Below are positions 59,603 through 64,000 of a DNA stretch of 64,000 bases, in pieces. The notes beneath the pieces were generated by a model. That model did not search any database, had not been told where the DNA came from, and worked only from the letters and a program-made list of their open reading frames with translations. Made by a program: the position numbers and the translations under genes. The stretch comes from Calendula officinalis (lineage: Eukaryota; Streptophyta; Magnoliopsida; Asterales; Asteraceae). Location of the stretch: contig OY970834.1 of assembly GCA_963853835.1 (NCBI GenBank), positions 41,323,257 through 41,387,256 of the forward strand, read 5' to 3'. Positions within the stretch are counted from its first letter, which is position 1. Each line of letters starts with the position of its first letter.

Positions 59603-60248
59603 TAGGGGTGAGCAGAAAAAGAGGGTAATCGGAACCGGAACCGTATTGGAACCGGAGGTTCCGGACCCCGGAACTTGCTAAGAGGTTCCGGTTCCTAAAA
59701 TCATGGAACCGCCCTAAGAGGTTCTGATTCCAGTTCTGAGTTCTCAAAATTAAGGAACTTGGAACCGGCGGTTACACGGTATATTTTTATTAAAATATAT
59801 AATATATATATAATATATCATACTGATTAAATTAAATAGATTTATGATTTTTATATATGTAAATTGACCTTACTCGTTATAATTGAGAGTGAGACATTTA
59901 CTCTTCGTGAGGTCGTATCTTTGTGATTGACTTTCACATGAATCACACATTTACTATGTTTTTTGTCATTCTTATTCACTTATTTCAATTTTGAACTATA
60001 TATAAAATCGTTAAACGATATTTGTAATCGTTAGGTTGTGTGATCTATTATCTTGTTTATTCAGTAAGTAATGTTAAAATTTTTGGATTTAGATTCAGGG
60101 TAACCGGAACCTGCCCTGAAACCGACGGTTCCGGTTCCGAAAATTTAGGAACCTGTCTTTCAGGTTCCGGTTTCGGTTCCTATATCTTAGGAACCTGCGG
60201 TTCCGGTTCCGGTCGGAACCGACGGGTACCCTGTTATGCTCACCCCTA
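59603..60248. mobile_element. hAT MITE with GGAACCGGTTCC-type subterminal repeats
   Basis: The ends TAGGGGTGAGCA and TGCTCACCCCTA are perfect inverted repeats. An exact 8-bp duplication, ATTAGAGG, flanks it (59595-59602 and 60249-60256). Both arms are dense in GGAACC, GGTTCC and CCGGAACC words (59630-59780 and 60098-60225). It is 646 bp and non-coding. Confidence 0.95.
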
Positions 60249-60256
60249 ATTAGAGG

Positions 60257-61000
60257 TATGTTGAACTTGAAAGTTGAAAGGATCTCGATCCATAACTAAT
60301 TAAGGCTTATCAGTGACATAATGGTTTTGGAAAAATGCAAAATGTTGAGTTTTTCATTTGGATTCTATGATGTTAAACAAGTTTGCTTGTTTTGGTTGAT
60401 CATTTACATCTGATTATGCCCTAGTAGTAAGGATCTTTAGATTACTTTCTAAATATCAGATAAATGTTCGGAAATGACAACGATTATGTCACGTGTATTT
60501 GATTGTAACCTCGGCCACCCGATTAGCTTGCTATAAATGGGAATACCTTTTAAAAGAGAACAAAAAAATTGTAACCCATAATCATGAATAAAGAAAACTG
60601 AAAATTTCTCGCATTTGAGTAAAAGAATAATGGTTTCTTGGTTAATCTATTGCCTTTTTAACATGGTGCAAACAAATAGCTTGATGCAGATTTCTTCGAA
60701 GTAACAAGGAAAACAACAACCCGTGATGTTAAGTGACAAAGGTCATGTTTTTTAGCCTGTTTAATGTTGTATCAGGAGCAATATGTTTTGGTTTTCTTTT
60801 TAGAGTGATCACAAGCATACACAAGAACTCTAATATATGATTTCACTTATAGTTTATTAGTATAAGGTGTTAGAATATGTTTCTTGTTGGTTTGTAGTTA
60901 CATATTCAAATCTTGTTGTGAATAAAATGATGTAGTTTTGAAAGTAGTTTAAAATTTAGAGGGTATATGTGTTTGTTGTTTAAAAAATATACTTCGTATA
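60257..61000. other. intergenic DNA, no gene seen
   Basis: AT-rich. No motif, repeat or coding frame that I could support. Confidence 0.5.
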
Positions 61001-61010
61001 TGTGTGTGAT

Positions 61011-61891
61011 TAGAAACGTTCAAGGAGGTCCATCATTTTTGTAAAGTCCCAAGGAACAAATCTCAACCATTGATAAATAGGATATAATGGTCAAGATTAA
61101 TCATATATTTTATATATTGAGGGGTATTTTGGTCATTTTTTTATTTAAAAAAAACTATTTTTTTTTATTTTAAAATTTTTAATTTTTTTTTTTTTACTCT
61201 TTATTATGAAGAGGTATTTTGGTCATTTGGCACTTAACAAAAAATTTTGATTTTTTTTATTTTAAATTTTTTTTAATTTTTTATTAATATTTTTTATTAA
61301 AAAATAATATTTATATGATAATTACGTGTATAACTTAATCACATGTGATTTTAGTGTAATCACATGTGATTTTAGTGTAAAATCACTAAAATCGCATGTG
61401 ATTTTAGTGTAAAATCAAATGTGATTATATATTTAATCACATTTGATGTTTTAGTTAAATCACATGTGATTCAGAATGCAATCACATGTGATTTACTATG
61501 CAATCATATGTGATTCACTATGCTATCACATTATGTATTATTAATGAAAAATTAATAATTTTTTAAAAAATAATAATAACTAAATAATTTTTTTTTTAAA
61601 AATATTTTTTTTTAAAAAAATAAAAATTTTAAAATAAAAATTAAAAAATAAAAATAAAAAAAATATTTTTTTCAAAATGACCAAAATACCCCTCAATTAA
61701 AAATAAAAAAATAAAATAAAATTAAAATTATAAATAAAAAAAAATAAAACTTTTTTTAGTGCCAAATGACCAAAATACCCCTCCATGTATAAAGTATATG
61801 ATTAATCTAGACCATTAGATCATATTGATAAATGGTTGAGATTTGTTCCTTGAGACTTTATAAAAATCATGGATCTTCTTAAACGCAACTC
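61011..61891. mobile_element. Mutator-like non-autonomous element with palindrome array
   Basis: A 10-bp duplication, TGTGTGTGAT, is at 61001-61010 and 61892-61901. The terminal arms are inverted copies over about 125 bases, both including CAAGGAACAAATCTCAACCA and GAGGGGTATTTTGGTCATTT. Long inverted repeats with 9-10-bp duplications are typical of Mutator-like elements. There is no transposase. The centre holds a palindrome array (61337-61515) between homopolymer-rich A/T stretches. Confidence 0.9.
61337..61515. repeat. array of AATCACATGTGATT palindromes
   Basis: Perfect 14-bp palindromes AATCACATGTGATT are at 61337-61350, 61358-61371, 61458-61471 and 61480-61493. Copies with one to three changes are at 61390-61403, 61413-61426, 61435-61448 and 61502-61515. 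Most neighbours are 21-23 bp apart start to start, about two DNA helical turns. The core CACATGTG contains an E-box CANNTG. Confidence 0.9.
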
Positions 61892-62000
61892 TGTGTGTGA
61901 TAATAACGGGAGTATGATGTTTTGACCATTCAAACTTTCTAATACATTTTTATTGACGTAAATGTATGTTTAAATCATTTATATGTTTGTTAAAATATTA

Positions 62001-62601
62001 GACGGGTGCCAACGGGGGATACCAACGCCGCCGGTTGGCCCGTCGGTTGTGGCGACTATTGGCCCGGCCTCGTCGGTTGGGTCCGCCGGTTTGTCTCACC
62101 ACTTTGAAGACGGAGGAAGGAACGAGATAGGTTGTTTCAAGTGGGCCCCAAATGATTAAAAAACTAATTTTTTTAATCTTTTTTTTTGGTAAATAAACCC
62201 TTTAATATTTTTTTAATATATTTTTTATTAAAAATCTTTAATATTTCTAATATATTTAAAAAATCTTTAATATTTTCTTTAATACCTTTAAACTTCTAGT
62301 TGACCACATTTATTTTTATTAATGTATTTTTTTATGCAATGTTTTTTTAATTAATGTATTTTTTATATAATGTATTTTTTTTTAATGAATGTAATTTATT
62401 TTTATTAGTTATTATATGTTTTAATTAGTTGTATATTTTTATTAGAAAAAGAAAAGTAAATGGTGGGGCCCAAAAATGGTGAAGTGGCGGAGTGCTGTTG
62501 GCATGACTACGTCAGTTTAGTGTTAGTTAGTTTGTCTGCTGACGTGTCGCTGAGTTGGCAGCAACTGACGGCGTCAGTTGCATTTACCATTGGGAGTGGT
62601 C
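62001..62601. mobile_element. Tourist-like (PIF/Harbinger) MITE
   Basis: It is flanked by TTA on both sides (61998-62000 and 62602-62604). The ends GACGGGTGCCAACGG and, in reverse complement, GACCACTCCCAATGG agree at about two thirds of positions. GC-rich ends enclose a T-rich centre. There is no coding capacity. Confidence 0.65.
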
Positions 62602-62604
62602 TTA

Positions 62605-62932
62605 CTTCTTCCGTGTCAAAATAAGTGAATCACTTTGAAGTTTATGTTTTTTGAGGTAAAATAAGATAATAAAAGATTAGTATAATTAAATTGAGTAATT
62701 AGAATGGATGGGTCCCACACATTTTACTATTTTATTGTTTTTTCTAAATGGTGAAAAAGTCAAATATAGAAAGATGACAAAAATGAATTAGCCCCACACC
62801 TTTAATGATGTTTAAAGATGGATAAGTAAGGGTAAATGTGTAATTTTAAATATAAAAACTTCCAAATAAGGTAAATTATTAAAGTGATTCACTTATTTTG
62901 ATATACTCCGAAAAAGAAAGATACGGAGGAAG
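62605..62932. mobile_element. Stowaway MITE (second family)
   Basis: The left end CTTCTTCCGTGTCAAAATAA follows TA. The right end GATACGGAGGAAG closes at 62932 before TA, and both arms carry AAATAAGTGAATCACTTT in opposite sense. It abuts the Tourist-like element, so one inserted next to the other at shared TTA. Confidence 0.88.
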
Positions 62933-63384
62933 TATATTTAATGAGGCATAAAATATATGTACGTATGTTTGTAGGGCGAGCCATCAGCTTTGTTTGTATA
63001 GTCCTCTACCGTTAAGCTTCAAGAAGGTTTTGAATAGTGAAATCGAAGTTATGAATCTGCATTTGGTTGGTGAACTCTTTTTAAATTTATTTGAGTAAAA
63101 ATAATTACAATGTCATTTTATAATAAAAACATTAAATATTTAAATAATAAATCATAAATGATAGAAGTTACCATATGGGGACAAATGGTAGAAGTTTAAC
63201 ATGTTAACTAAATATATGTGGAAATTGTGAGTAACAAATTTTTAAGAGATTAGTTCTTTTTTTAGTTCAAAAAGGTATTTTTGTTCAACGCATTTCTTCA
63301 TGTTGGTTGAGCTTATTCTCGTAATATACACACCATAATTGTTATTGTAACTGTTTCTAAACTGTCCTCTAATCTATATATATA
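62933..63384. other. intergenic DNA, no gene seen
   Basis: AT-rich with no supported feature. Confidence 0.5.
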
Positions 63385-63572
63385 CTACTTTTAAATGGGT
63401 GCTGGACATTTCTAAAAGAGGAAGTCTGAATTTCAACCCTTCCATTTTTAGTAATGCTCAAACCCACTTTACAATCAAAATTTTAAAATTGCTTCTACCG
63501 AGATTTGAACCCAGGTGGACAGTTACCCCAGACAGGAAGCTTACCACTAGGCTATAAGCAACTTGGTGTTTG
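63385..63572 (-). mobile_element. tRNA-derived SINE
   Basis: On the minus strand an A box TAGCCTAGTGGTAAG (63540-63554) is followed 28 bases later by a B box GGTTCAAATCTCG (63499-63511), tRNA-like spacing. A body of about 110 bases without cloverleaf pairing then runs on. A full tRNA fold with acceptor stem is lacking, so this is a SINE and not a tRNA gene. No clear tail was found; it ends near a TATATA run at 63377-63383. Confidence 0.65.
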
Positions 63573-63835
63573 TGTTTCGTACATTAAATATACTAACTGT
63601 ACAGAAACGCGTTTGACTATATTAAATAAAAACGTTTACCTAATTAATTTCTTCCTTTTATAAATGACTCAGTTTTATTATTTTGACTAAAAGATAACTT
63701 TTTTTATTTTATAAAAAAGATGTTTTTATTTTGTGTTGTTTTGTATTGAAGTTTGGAAAAGAGAGTGATATTATAGCTGAGAAATATATAGATGTCAGAA
63801 CATATATTGCATTTAGGGTTTAAAGTTAAGATGTA

Positions 63836-64000
63836 CTCCCTCCGTCCCACAAAAAAAGTTCTCATTTCCTTTGGGCACAAGTATTTAGGAGATAGTTGAT
63901 AGTGGGGTCTTTGGTACTATTTTTGATTAAAATATAAGGTTAATTGGAGAGAGAAAGTGTTTTTAAGAGATAGTTGGTGGTGGGGCCCATAATAATAATA
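63836..64000. mobile_element. Stowaway MITE (first family), cut by the window end
   Basis: The left end CTCCCTCCGTCCCACAAAAA at 63836 follows TA. The internal words TTTTGATTAAAATATAAGGT and GGAGAGAGAAA match the other first-family copies. The right end lies beyond the window. Confidence 0.88.

Noticed and set aside
63499..63554. tRNA gene suggested by A and B boxes
   Set aside because: No complementary acceptor or anticodon stems could be drawn; a SINE explains it better.
1..64000. CRISPR arrays, bacterial operons, rRNA genes
   Set aside because: No regularly spaced identical repeats with unique spacers, no Shine-Dalgarno-linked genes and no rRNA-like sequence were seen; the window is plant nuclear DNA.

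Overview
This window is nuclear DNA of a flowering plant, most likely a eudicot and probably an asterid. The evidence is spliced genes with GT..AG introns, plastid-targeted enzymes, AT-rich intergenic DNA and many plant transposon families. Repeat sequences recalled from asterids fit, but the species cannot be fixed from sequence alone. No bacterial operon, CRISPR array, rRNA or genuine tRNA gene was seen.

Genic part (1-13.3 kb). Four protein genes are supported. They are the 3' end of a Q/N/P-rich protein that may be a PIAL-type SUMO ligase (1-729, +); a complete three-exon IspF/MECPS gene of the plastid MEP isoprenoid pathway (2922-4469, +); a complete twelve-exon organellar monodehydroascorbate reductase of the ascorbate cycle (4810-7278, -), convergent with IspF and 340 bp away; and a two-exon SPIRAL1-like microtubule protein (12678-13262, -). 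The spaces between them hold Stowaway, Tourist-like and Mutator-like MITEs and SINE-like pieces.

A young LTR element (14638-21429) has LTRs that are identical by eye over 266 bp and a 5-bp target duplication. Its only long reading frame encodes a 753-residue coiled-coil, gag-like protein with no pol. It is flanked by ordinary repeat-rich intergenic DNA.

Nested transposon stack (24442-57170). This 32.7-kb block is a set of insertions inside insertions, and each layer can be read from its target-site duplication (TSD). A small hAT element (TSD GAAATGCC) was split by a minus-strand Ty3/gypsy element carrying gag and a protease remnant (TSD TATAC). One LTR of that element took a solo LTR of a second gypsy family (TSD CCTTA). 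The other LTR took a complete but non-coding member of that second family (TSD GATAA/GATCA) and, in a TA microsatellite, a chain of three further elements. The second-family element in turn holds a Ty1/copia element (TSD GAAGC), a Helitron that itself carries a Stowaway, and a hAT MITE (TSD GTGGTGCG). Several insertions are confirmed by an empty site in the sister LTR.

Right flank (57.2-64 kb). No gene was recognised. It contains a possible second Helitron, a Mutator-like MITE, a hAT MITE, an 881-bp Mutator-like element with an internal array of 14-bp palindromes, a Tourist-like MITE, two Stowaways and a tRNA-derived SINE.

The most unusual signals are: three tandem hairpins in a gypsy LTR that share a loop but have different self-complementary stems; the palindrome array at 61.3-61.5 kb; hAT elements that share one terminal 8-mer but carry unrelated subterminal words; and the lone coiled-coil gag of the young LTR element.
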